Below, piece by piece: positions 34,120-43,924 of a stretch of DNA of 64,000 bases (position 1 is its first letter; every line of letters begins with the position of its first letter). The position numbers and the translations under genes were made by a program. The stretch is from Eutreptiella sp. 'Long Island Sound 2002' (Eukaryota > Euglenozoa > Euglenophyceae > Eutreptiales > Eutreptiaceae), in contig OZ038394.1 of the NCBI GenBank assembly GCA_964036045.1, positions 4,606,658 to 4,670,657 on the forward strand, read 5' to 3'. The notes beneath the pieces were generated by a model that saw nothing but the letters and a program-made list of their open reading frames with translations, did no database searches and was not told where the DNA came from.

Positions 34120-37028
34120 GTGCTGTGCTGCATGTGCGCTGCCACAGGGCACTTAGAACATGCCCTGGCAAACGATGTGGCTCAAGGGGACACCCGCCAC
34201 CCCCAATTGCCTCCTGGTGGTTAACATTGCTGCCGCATGACCCACAACGTGAGGCATATGCCATACGCACATCCATAGTGTCAGCCCCCATGCACCTCCC
34301 GCTTCTGTTGTGCCTCTTGACCTCATCCCTCTTCGACTCATGGTCGTCCTGGCCCCCTCAGTGCCTCCTGGACGCATTGATGCGGTTTGCGTCAAAATTA
34401 CCGTGTGGAATAAACTTGCCATTTTTGGTGATGGCAAAGGAATTTTTTGTGAAGAAGATGAGTTTTTTTTTGAATATCTTCACACCCACCACAATACAAC
34501 ATTTTTGATGGAGATGGGATGCAGATCACCATGCTTGCTGGAATGCATCAGACTGCGCTGTGTGTGAAGTAGCAGCAGCAAAAATGTGGCCTCTGTACAA
34601 ATGAACCCCATCCCCCAAAATCGGCTGCCTATTGCAGCTTTATGGCTTGGTCTACCCTACTTGGCCGAAGTTAAATAACACAAGGGCGCTGGCCATGGAT
34701 TGGTTTCCCTCTTCAACTCTCAACCCGGCTCCCTCAAGGTGTAACGCCTTGAGTTCCAATCATCCGTCCTTTCCTATGAGGCATACCTCCTCTACGTCAA
34801 TCCAACCAGCCTCAAACGAGGTTTAATGCTAGAAATCCCAACATGGCAGACCACCTCCGTTTCCTATGACCACCTGGCAACATTCTATTGAGGTCTAACG
34901 CTTGGAGTTCCAAACATCCCCTTTTCTTGAGGTGTAGCACCTCTACATCAATCCATTACGTTTCCAATTGAGCTACATGCCTGTTACACTACCTCTGTTG
35001 CATTTCCTGAGGTGTGACACCACAACCGTCAACTTGGCAAGCTTTCCATTGATGTGTAACGCGACGAGTTCCAAACACCCGCCATTTCCTATGGACTGGT
35101 TGTGCCGTCCCCAATGGATGCACTGGTTGGGGAGGGGGCCCAGAGCAGGTTGTCAGGAGCGGTTCGGTAGGTGGTTGGTGGATGTTGTTAAAATGGCTCA
35201 GAGCGGTGACTGTCGGCTACAAATTCTGTTGGTAAGGGGGGCCTCAGAGGAACGGAGGGAGGGCTGGGTCGCAGGCTAGGCCTCCCCCTCCCCTCCACCG
35301 GGCTGACACACTCCCCAAGGCCCCCGCTCCCCCGCAAACCACCATGCGCACGCCCGCACGGACGACCCCAACCCCTGTGTGGGCCCGCCCACAAACACAG
35401 GCACCATGACGGCGTCTCCCGCTCACCTGCGCAACGGTGGGGTCCATGGGGGCTGTCCTCGTCCGCTCGGCCTTGGAACCGGACAGCCAGGATTTGGGCC
35501 CAGTGCCGCGCAGGGAACGACGCCGAGGCCTGCCATCCCCCGCTTGTGTGAGGCCCGGTCCCAACCCCCCCCCCCCCCCACCGCTCCAATGCACCCTCAG
35601 CCCCGCAATCCACAGCCTGGAAACCTCCAGGTACACAAGATAGGTCAAGCGGGAGTCTCCCCCATGGCACCATTGATCTGCATCTGCAAACTGTCATCTG
35701 CTCCGAACAGAATGAGCTCCAGGGCACTGTTTGTATGGACACTGCCATTTGCAGCGGGACGGGGGACGCGCTATGGGGCTTCTAGGGCTAGTCCACACAG
35801 CCTCAGGCACAGGGGCCACTCCCGCAGCAATTTCGGCTTAGCTGCCGCGCCAGCACTGGATCCTGTACTTCTGTGCCGCGCATGCCACCTCCAGAAGGGC
35901 ACTGGCTCTGAGCTGGCAGCCCCTCCCTCAGCAGCCCCCACAGCATAGTCCTCTCAGTACCACCGTGGGATGGTTGTGCAGCGATTCCCCTGTGCCAGAC
36001 ATACCCTCAAGGGTGCATGAGGCTGAGGGGGGGTTTCAAGTGATTGCCAAAGCGGGTGCTGGTGGCGGGTGGGGGGCATGGTCTGGCAGTTACACAACGA
36101 GTGCAGGACCGTTGAGGGCGGAACGAAGCGGTTGGGGCGGAACCAACCGCCCGCTGGACAGGGAGGAGGCTACCACTCCCCCACCCTCCAACGCAACTGC
36201 CTGCCCTATACCTGTGAACAAACCTGCGGCGGCAGTGGGTGTCCCAGGACCCACCACGCGGGCGATGTCACCCCAGCAGGTCGTGGCCTGTGGCCAGTCG
36301 CAGAGCCGCGCTGATGACTGTGTCCTCTGCGTGTAGTGTGTGCTGCTTGTGCCTCGGGCATGCCTCCGCGACACCCGTCCGGATGGGGGCCTGTCGTTCC
36401 ATCAAGACACCTCCAAAGAGGTCACGTGGCTCGGGCCTCATGCACCGGATGCCTGAACTAGAGGTACCGGGGGGGGGGCGGATTGTACAGGGTAGAATTT
36501 CTGTGTCACAAATTCTGTGGGAATTTTTTTTTGCGCAATTTGTTCGGTGTTCTGAAGGATTTGCACGGGTATACGTTAGGCTGTGCCTTTGCTCACTTGT
36601 CCCATGCCAAAGGGTTTGGTTTATGCTAATTAGTTTCCCATGGAAGTTGCAGAAGTGCTGAAGTGGTCTTTCTTCATTTAAAGTGTTGCTGTGGCATTCA
36701 CTGGGGTGCAGACAAGCGTGCTGGTTGGTGCACCAGGAAAGTACCCAGGAAATAACAGCAATCGTCCACCCTGTCTCATGAGCAACCTTTGCCAACCCCG
36801 CATACTTTGTTGGCTCATTTTTAAGAAATGGCACGGGTGTTTGTAGATTCGGATTTTCCTAGACACGGGATCCCCCCCCCCCCCCGTACCCGGTTCAAAC
36901 CCCGTAAACAGGAACCCACGGCTGTCCCAGGTGCGAGGGTGTTGGAAGGGGCTCTGCGAGGGATAAAGGGTAACGTTACGGTGGCGTCCGGAGATCGCCC
37001 GGGCACCCGTGCCTCCCCTCACCATCAG
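34120..37028. other. Intron I-J, no other supported gene
   Basis: This 2.9 kb intron holds the 160-bp tandem repeat, a copy of the GTCAGGAGCGGTTCGG repeat near 35143-35165, and C or G tracts near 35565-35580, 36466 and 36871-36885. Open frames of 120-190 codons on both strands overlap each other and show no domain. Confidence 0.5.
34700..35100 (+). repeat. Degenerate ~160-bp tandem repeat
   Basis: The phrase GTAACGC-TGAGTTCCAA-CATCC followed by CCTATGAGG or TTGAGGTG recurs at about 34741, 34893 and 35056, with TCTACxTCAATCCA following. The period is 155-162 bases. In the intron between exons I and J; noncoding. Confidence 0.6.
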
Positions 37029-37247
37029 GACACCTTCTGGGCCGTCCGGGAGCCGGCGTGGGCCGAGGGCGTCCGTGGCCCGTGCAGCTGGCTCAGCAGT
37101 CGCAGCAAGGCGTACGTGTGGCACTGCCTGGCCCAGCCCGCGCACCAGCACCACGAGTGGAGCATGCTGACCACGCTGTCGTGCTGCGACGAGTACGATC
37201 TGTACGTGGCCGTGCAGCCCCCTACACACCCGAGGCAGCCACCACAG
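37029..37247 (+). CDS. Membrane-protein gene, exon J (last well-supported exon)
   Basis: The acceptor is CACCATCAG and the donor GTATGACC; it is 73 codons, phase 0 on both sides (joined residues 582-654). It is cysteine- and tryptophan-rich (PCSWLSSRSKAYVWHCL, then SCCDEYDLYVAV) and ends in a proline-rich tail. Immediately after the donor the frame stops, so either another exon follows or the gene ends a codon later unspliced. Two candidate downstream exons are listed separately at 37387-37411 and 42122-42198. Confidence 0.65.
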
Positions 37248-37386
37248 GTATGACCCCGCGCACGTGCCCCGGGCCACTAAATACACGGAGCGTTAGCAAG
37301 GCTCCTGCTGAAATTCGTCTCCTTGTGTACTGCACGTTGAAGTGGAGATGGTATGGAATGCGGGCGGAGTAGAAATTAGGCCTCAG

Positions 37387-37411
37387 GTGGTGGCGGTTGA
37401 CATCCACCAAG
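37387..37411 (+). CDS. Candidate 25-base micro-exon of the membrane-protein gene
   Basis: A short stretch after TTAGGCCTCAG that starts in phase 0, encodes VVAVDIHQ and ends one base into a codon at a GTACCG donor-like site. Its phases would link exon J to the candidate at 42122. The 139-base intron it implies is far shorter than the others, and the pyrimidine tract is poor, so this is speculative. Confidence 0.2.
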
Positions 37412-37970
37412 GTACCGAAATACATCATGCTCCGGAATCCAACCAAACGCCGCCCGAAGTGGGCGGACCACACGGATCGAACTGCTTGGACAGTACCTCC
37501 GGAAGACGACCGCGGAACGGTGCCACTGCGACGCACCCACCGACTATCGGTCGCAAAGAGGGAGAGGACCAGGGGCACGGGGAGAAGGGGGGGGGGGATC
37601 AAGGGTGAAAGAAACACTGGCCAGAGGGGGTTTGGCCAGTGGCCAGTACATCGTATTTGGGGTGCATGTTTTTCTACCTTTTTTTTTGTCGAAAGGGTGT
37701 AAAAAAAACCAAAATGTTTTGACTGCCAAATCCGTCATCAACCACAATCCGAAAGGATGCTGCTGGACCAGGGGCGATGCCCGGGGAACTGATCGGGGAC
37801 GCGCCGCGCAACAATCACAGGCAAAGGACTTTGCCAACCGAGTGAAGTACTTGACCCGGGACACGGCGATCGGGAAGCAAAGGATGCCAGAAAATCAGCG
37901 CGAGAACGCAGAAGAAAAGAGCACCCCGTCATCATTCAGCGGAAACCAGTCCGGGAAATGACATCGTACG
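37412..37970 (+). other. Possible decayed transposon coding sequence
   Basis: One open frame at 37412-37600 is basic and reads RNPTKRRPKWADHTDRT. A second, near 37730-37961, is charged and reads RVKYLTRDTAIGKQRM. Both look somewhat like gag or nucleocapsid-type sequence, but no zinc knuckle or protease motif is present. They are unconnected to exon J in any clear way. Confidence 0.2.
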
Positions 37971-38750
37971 AATAAATCCGAAATCTATTCGAAGGTGGTG
38001 GAGACACGGGCAGTGGGCACCGTTTCCCAGCTATCCGCTGGCACGGGGCCTGCGCCGATCGCCGGCAGCTCCCCCCCCCCCCCCTCCCTCTCTTCTAATA
38101 CATGCCCGACCCGCCCTATGGAATCTTTTTGCACCCCCTCAATGATGAACAATGCAACAGCCAATGGCAGCCCACCGTTTGGGAATTGTGTGCCAAAGTT
38201 TTCCAACAGTATTTGACACTTGGCACCCAAATTTCCCCCCTTCAACTTGGCCAAAGTTTGCACACACCAAATCTCCCCATAGCAGGGGTCAGAGTGTGTT
38301 GAGGATGGGGAGCAATGCGAGGGTGCAGCAGTGCAGGGAGAGATGTCGACGGTGGGCACACAGGGGGGTGGGGGCAGTGGAGGAGCGCATGTGCACAAAG
38401 TTGGGGGCAGGGGGTAGGAGAGGGCTGAACGCAGCGCCGTGGTGTGAGAGTAGGGGGGCGCGGTGCAAGAGACCCGGATGGTAGGGATTGGGCATCTAGA
38501 AAAGGGGGATGTAGAGGGAGAGATCCAGACACGTGGGGGTGTGGGAGTGGCAGGACGGAGAAGGAGAGAAAGAGATCCGCGGGGACGGGTCCACACAGTG
38601 AATATCAATACACCCAATACACACCCAATATACACCAATAAACATGGGCGTGGCCCAAAGAACGGATGTTTTCGAGAAAAAACATACGCATAAACGTGTA
38701 TATTTCCCATTTGGCCAGTGGCCTAGCCAGGGTCTAATTCACCCTTGATA

Positions 38751-38775
38751 GTTGAGGGGGGGGGGGGGGGGGCGC
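38751..38775 (+). repeat. Long G tract
   Basis: About 18 consecutive G interrupted only at the edges, one of the longest of the many G/C homopolymer runs in this window. Others lie near 15350, 15788, 42751, 42961 and 62159. Confidence 0.8.
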
Positions 38776-39289
38776 AACATTTACTGACCTCAAAATGATC
38801 GCCACGTCGCACCAATTACATGTTTGGGATGGGGGGGGGGATTGGGCTTGGGGTGGTGTTGTATGGGTGTCAAAGGGGTGTGGGAGTGTAGCATGCTAGT
38901 GCTTGGGAAAATAGTGCATCAAGCATATTTAAGACAAAACTTGAGAACCGTACTGTTAAAACAAAAATAGAGCATTTCTTCTTGAACACCTTCGGGCATA
39001 GTGAGAAGCCGGATAAGATGCCATGCGCCAGCGATGCAAAATTGAACAACAATTGTGTTTTTTGAAGTGATGGTATTAAAAACTGAATGTTTGTATCCTT
39101 GATAACGTTGGCTTACTTTCTTTCATTTCAGAAAACGGTGTTAGGTGCGGCCCCAGGAAATATTTCATATGCATTGTGTTGGGAATTTGGGGGTTATTCG
39201 GACATGGGTGCTGGGGGTTCTGGCCCGGTCGCAAAGAATGGTTTATGACAATTGGGAAACAGTTTTGCAAGAGCGGGGGGAAATAGGAT

Positions 39290-40270
39290 GATAGTCAACA
39301 GAAGCGTCCTGGAGCCATGCTCACCGACTCATGTACAGTGATATCATAATACTGCAAAACTGTTAAGTAATATCCCCGAGGTTGGAGGTTGATAGAATCC
39401 GGAGGAAGTTCGTTCCGATAGGTAGGCCATGTGTAGGAATATAACTGTTGTATATACTGTACTTTATAAACAAAATCTATATTCAAGCTACGGGGTATGT
39501 TTCACTGGATCCAGCAAAAGGAAGAAAATAGTGATTACAGGTATATTGTATCCTTTTTGTACATTACTACCGGGATCCCCAAGGTAGCTCAATAGCCAAT
39601 AACATATACATACAGCAAATAAAACACATGATCTATTCTTTTTATGCTATTGAAGACGCGGTCCTTGCACCCACGACCAGTAATAGGTGCGGGTAGTCGT
39701 TTCATATCAGTGTCTACAATAGAGGAAAACATCAACCCCGAAAACCTGACAACTGTGATTGGGGTACCCGACGCGTGACGCCATAACTTCCAAGGAGTTC
39801 ATGTTTCGCCGGATCCGGACAAACATACCTTGTCAGGTCAGTGTTCATGTATTGTAGTACAAGTAGTGGTGGGTAGCCTCTGGAAAGATTATGTATGTGT
39901 GTAGACGACCGATGATGTGTGCCCGGTGTGTGAATAACATAAAATCCCTAGAATCCGATTGCCAAAGACAACATTAGAAATGGTGTAGGAAAAAGAACAT
40001 ACATCTACTTGGCGACTAAGGACATTTGGTAAGAGATACGTGCTGAGGTTGGGAAAAGTATGGGTTTCATTGTCTGTCCAGTATGATTTGGAGAGTCCCT
40101 GAATAGAATCCATCAAATTGTAATCTAAATTTCTTTCACCGGATCCGGTGAAAGGTCGCTTGAAGAAATTTTGAAGAAATGAGAAAAGGCCGAATTCAGT
40201 AGTTTCTGCAAACCAGTGGTTTTCTCCTGATCCGGCGAAAATACGCAAATTTCCGGTCAAAAGGGGGTCA
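39290..40270. other. AT-rich island with recurrent GGATCC-centred palindromes
   Basis: About 1 kb with a base composition unlike the G/C-rich flanks. Five palindromes are centred on GATC near 39510, 39578, 39814, 40143 and 40231. The best, at 40133-40154, is a perfect 22-base palindrome whose half site is CTTTCACCGGA; the others are variants such as TTTCGCCGGATCCGG. A 139-codon minus-strand frame (39889-40308) crosses two of them and encodes FAGSGE and FTGSGE, but has no known domain. This could be inserted organellar DNA, which often carries GC-rich palindromes in AT-rich sequence, or an unknown element. Confidence 0.5.
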
Positions 40271-40845
40271 TGGGTGCAGCTCCCATACCCCCAAGGGTCG
40301 GTACGCATTGACTACCCCAAGTTGGGGCCCTTGGGGGGGCCAGTGGCGACCAAGAAAGCTCACAACACCAGGGGTCCAAACGCACGGAACAAACCGCTAG
40401 GCCACTCACTCTCAAAAAGAATGAGGGGTTTGCCATTAAGGCTGAGTAAGTGTGCCGGTCGGTGCTTCCAGGTGTGGGCCCTGGTATTGGGTCTTTGCAA
40501 AGTGGTTTGCAGACAGCGGAGGGGGGGGGGTGGGGGGGAGGCTTGTCTCATTCCTTGGCTGACCCATGCGTGCATAGCACCACAGTGGGCTTTGCCCACG
40601 CCCGTTCACTGTACCTCTCCTGCCCATCACCCCACAGGAGGGGGTGGGGGCTTGCCCGCACCGCTCGCACACTCGTTTAAGAAGGAGGAGAGGGGGTGTT
40701 TTGCCAAAAAAAAAAGTCGGGTTGGTGCTTCCGGGTGTACGCACTGGGTTGGGTTTGTAGAAACCAATTGTTGGCATTGCTTGTCCCAAGCCACTGAGGA
40801 AATGCATTGCCAATGGAGTGAGGGTGGGATAATCGTCCCACTGCA

Positions 40846-41170
40846 CGCAAGCTGCCAGCAAAAGCGGCGGACCAGATTGTGATGAATGACTGTTGGACCA
40901 TTGTGCGTGCACTGCCGGCCCCCAATCACCCCGCTCCAAGCACCGACCATGCCCGGCAGGTCCTGTCGCACCATAGCTCAATATCCCCCACTGTGTGCCC
41001 CCCATTACAAAACGGATTCTGCTGCACCGCAGGCCCATACAAGTGCATGCACGCTGCCAGTACAATCTTCGGAACTGATTTTGATGAATGACTGTTCAAA
41101 GATTGTGCGTGCACTGCCCACCCTCCATTACCCCACTCAAAGCACCAACCATGCCCTGCGCATTCTGTTC
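40846..41170 (+). repeat. Tandem duplication, ~203-bp period
   Basis: GATGAATGACTGTT followed by ATTGTGCGTGCACTGCC and CAAGCACC-ACCATGCCC occurs at about 40881 and again at about 41084. The first unit runs 40846-41043 and the second is partial. Noncoding. Confidence 0.65.
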
Positions 41171-41190
41171 CAGTTACCCGGGGGGGGGGG

Positions 41191-41485
41191 ATGTGCGATA
41201 TTTGGAATGGCGAAATGTGGTGCGGAAACGATTTTGGCACCAATTCTTAAATACCACTGCACAAAATTATAAAAATTCCCACATTGCGACGCAAGAACTT
41301 GTGGATGCTTGCTGTTATTTCCCAGAGGCTTCCGGATGCTTGGGTCCCTGTCACATTGGGATCGTGAATACCAAGAGCACTAAAAATGACACCCAGACAA
41401 ATGGCTTCGGTCCTTAAAATACCACGGCATAATTTGGCACACTTTCGTTGCGCCAAATTTTGCCATTCCAAATTTCGCCTGTTCC
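41191..41485 (-). mobile_element. MITE-like element, GGAACAGGCGAAAT family, copy 2
   Basis: The inverted relative of 21034-21367. Read on the plus strand it shares ACCAATTCT, AATACCACTGCA, GCTTGCTGTTATTTC, AATGGCTTCGG and TGCCAAATTTTGCCATTCC in the same order. It ends in CGCCTGTTCC. The left terminus is disturbed by a G tract at 41180-41190. Confidence 0.65.
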
Positions 41486-42121
41486 GAACTCCCTGGTATT
41501 CCAAAATATCCCACAATGGTGCTGCTTCTGCCGCCCCCCCCCCCCCCCTCCCCCCCCCGGCCTCACAGCCCCCACTGTCCACTGCAACGCGTGTGGTGGC
41601 ATGACAACAGGACTGACCTAACCTTCCGGTGCCCTTGCCAGTGCGTGGGGACGCTCTGCCATGGCAGTAGGGGCTGTAGTGCAGAGGGTAGAGGCCATCT
41701 GTAGACACGCAGCGCGCAGTCGGGTCATTTGCCTCAGGAAAAACATGAAACTCATCCAAGGGGCCGGGCATTTGAGACCGATACAAGCCCTTTTTTGGCC
41801 TCTGACCCACCCACCCACCCACCCACCCACCCATACCCCCGAGGGGTATTGTGGCCCCTAAGCTACGGCCTGATCCGAATCCTCCATCGGGGGCAAACAG
41901 TGTTGACCACTCGCCATAAGTTAAAAAATAAAAAAAAGCAAACAAAACTCTGGCAGACGCATAAATAAACCTCCTGAAGCACCGGACAGCACCAGCCACA
42001 GCCGCAGCAGACCAAGTAGTGGGCCCCACGTGAGCCCCAGGCTCTTCGTGGACGGGTTTGCTTGACGCCTTCGTTGTGAGGGCGTGGCCCTTTTGTCGCT
42101 GGCCTTGTGCTGCGTCCGCAG

Positions 42122-42198
42122 GCAGTGCCTACATCGAGTATATGACCCGGGGCCACGACCGGACGCAAGGCGTCGGACGGTGTAGAGCGATTCCGTGA
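42122..42198 (+). CDS. Candidate terminal exon of the membrane-protein gene
   Basis: After a good acceptor (GTGCTGCGTCCGCAG) two leading bases are followed by about 23 codons starting SAYIEYMTRGHDRT, with GC-rich third positions, ending at TGA 42196-42198. It needs a preceding exon ending in phase 1, which exon J does not provide directly. The same block is partly duplicated at 43.6-43.9 kb with an insertion. It could equally be the end of another gene or a chance frame. Confidence 0.3.
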
Positions 42199-42250
42199 CT
42201 TGTGGTCGTCAGAGCCAGTCCCACCGCCACGAGACGTTGGGGCTGTGGCC
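42123..42250 (+). repeat. Dispersed duplication, copy 1
   Basis: GAGTATATGACCCGGGGCCA through GATTCCGTGACTTGTGGTCG and CCACCGCCACGAGACG is repeated nearly exactly at 43816-43915. The preceding GGCCTTGTGCTGCGTCCGCAG also recurs (43620-43643). In the second copy about 170 bases separate the two parts. Confidence 0.75.
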
Positions 42251-43619
42251 CGTGGCGCACGACTGCGACCTAAATGTCAGTCCACGCCGCCTGGCCTCCA
42301 ACCCCCCAGCCCCTCTGTTCCTGACCAGTTTAGTAGCGCACGCCGCCACAAAAGGGTCAGTGCTACAGGGCACGCCCCTGTCAGTGGAGGGACGTGTTTC
42401 ATGCCCCTAAACGACCTGTTCAAGTCCCTGGGATTGCTAAGCCCCTCCCCCGCATCAGGGCATGCGCGCGTTCTTATTTTTTGTGCGTGTTCTTATTTGG
42501 AAGACCCCCCCCTGCGCAGTGTTCGCCCCCTGTTTTTGGTTTGAGGAATGGCCAGAGATGAGGCAATTGTGGATGTGGTTGCTACCACTCAGAAACCTCT
42601 AGAAAGTAACAGCACCCATCCAGGAACGGGCTGGATGGGCTGCGTGTTCTTATTTTGGACACACCAATAAGAGCATGCGTGCGTGTTCTTATTTTGACTG
42701 CGATTCGGGTGGGGCCTCCCGTGCTTAACTTACCTTAACTAGGTCCTACCCCCCCCCCCCCCCCTCAACTGTGACCTGGCACCAGCCCACAAACCCAGAA
42801 CCCCCTGGCCTCGCGGTGCAACTTCCCACATCGCAATGTGGGATTGAATGTGAATTGAATTGAATGTGAAGCCCGTCAGCCCTTGCAGGGGAGTGCACGA
42901 TTCGGGGGGAGAATGCTGCATCTGCTTTCACCCACAAAACGGCACCCCCCTCCCCAATAACCCCCCCCCCCCCCCCCCGCCCACACACACACACACTTGG
43001 GAGGTGGCGACATTAAACAGGATAAGTCTACCAAAGGTTCCAGCTGCATGTTCGCTTAGCTCACCTGAATCAGGTCTCACCCACCCAACATGGGTCATGG
43101 GGGGGGGGGGGCGGGGTCAAGGCTTCTTCAGGACCGTCCTTGCGCACGGTCTGGGCGCCTGCCCCTGCGCGACACGACTCGCCCACATGCCCGGCCACAA
43201 GGCCCGCCGGACGGTTGACGGGCCCCGCGATGGCGCTCTTGTGCGCACGGATTGTACACTACACACGGCGAAGCCACGCACTGTGCGCGCTGCCGTGGCG
43301 CAGCACGAGGACTCCAGCCCGGGCCTTGTGCCTCCGTCACCATGTCCACATTCGCACCTGCGCTCTGGGGGGACGGCTGTTCAGAGCCCCTTGTACTCAA
43401 CGAGACGACGGCACATGGTGCGGGGGCCCCGTTCCCCCGCAAAAGGAGTGCAGGAGGCCACAGTGCGTGTGGCGTCGTCTTTGGCCACCGGAGCCTGACT
43501 CCGCCGTGCGATCCCCCCCCCCCCCCCGCCATTGCCTGTGTCGCACCGGGACTTTCTTTGGGGAGGCTATAGTGATGGCAGCCCTGATCCGACGTGTGCC
43601 CCCTTTTGTCGCCCGGGGC

Positions 43620-43920
43620 CCCGGCCTTGTGCTGCGTCTGCAGGCGCGATGGTTCATAAGGAGCTTTGCTATTCACATGCCAACCGGGATATTGCATCAC
43701 GCATCATTTTCTAGGCACGAAAATCAAAAGAATTGCTATTATGCTACTTGTGGTTGTGGGTGATGCCACAAGGCATGGGGTGCCAGATCCAAAAAAGGAC
43801 CCATACTTCACCACGAGTATATGACCCGGGGCCACGCCCGGACGCAGGCGTTGGACGGTGTATAGCGATTCCGTGACTTGTGGTCGTCAGAGCCGGTCCC
43901 ACCGCCACGAGACGGTGGGT
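43620..43920 (+). repeat. Dispersed duplication, copy 2, with ~170-bp insertion
   Basis: The left part (43620-43643) and the right part (43816-43915) match the copy at 42100-42250. The intervening AT-richer sequence from about 43644 to 43815 is absent from copy 1. Either it was inserted here or copy 1 lost it. Confidence 0.65.
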
Positions 43921-43924
43921 CAGC

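Noticed and set aside
36268-36834. 188-codon minus-strand frame
   Set aside because: It has no domain, lies in the intron between exons I and J, and is crossed by a G tract. Composition is like the surrounding noncoding DNA.
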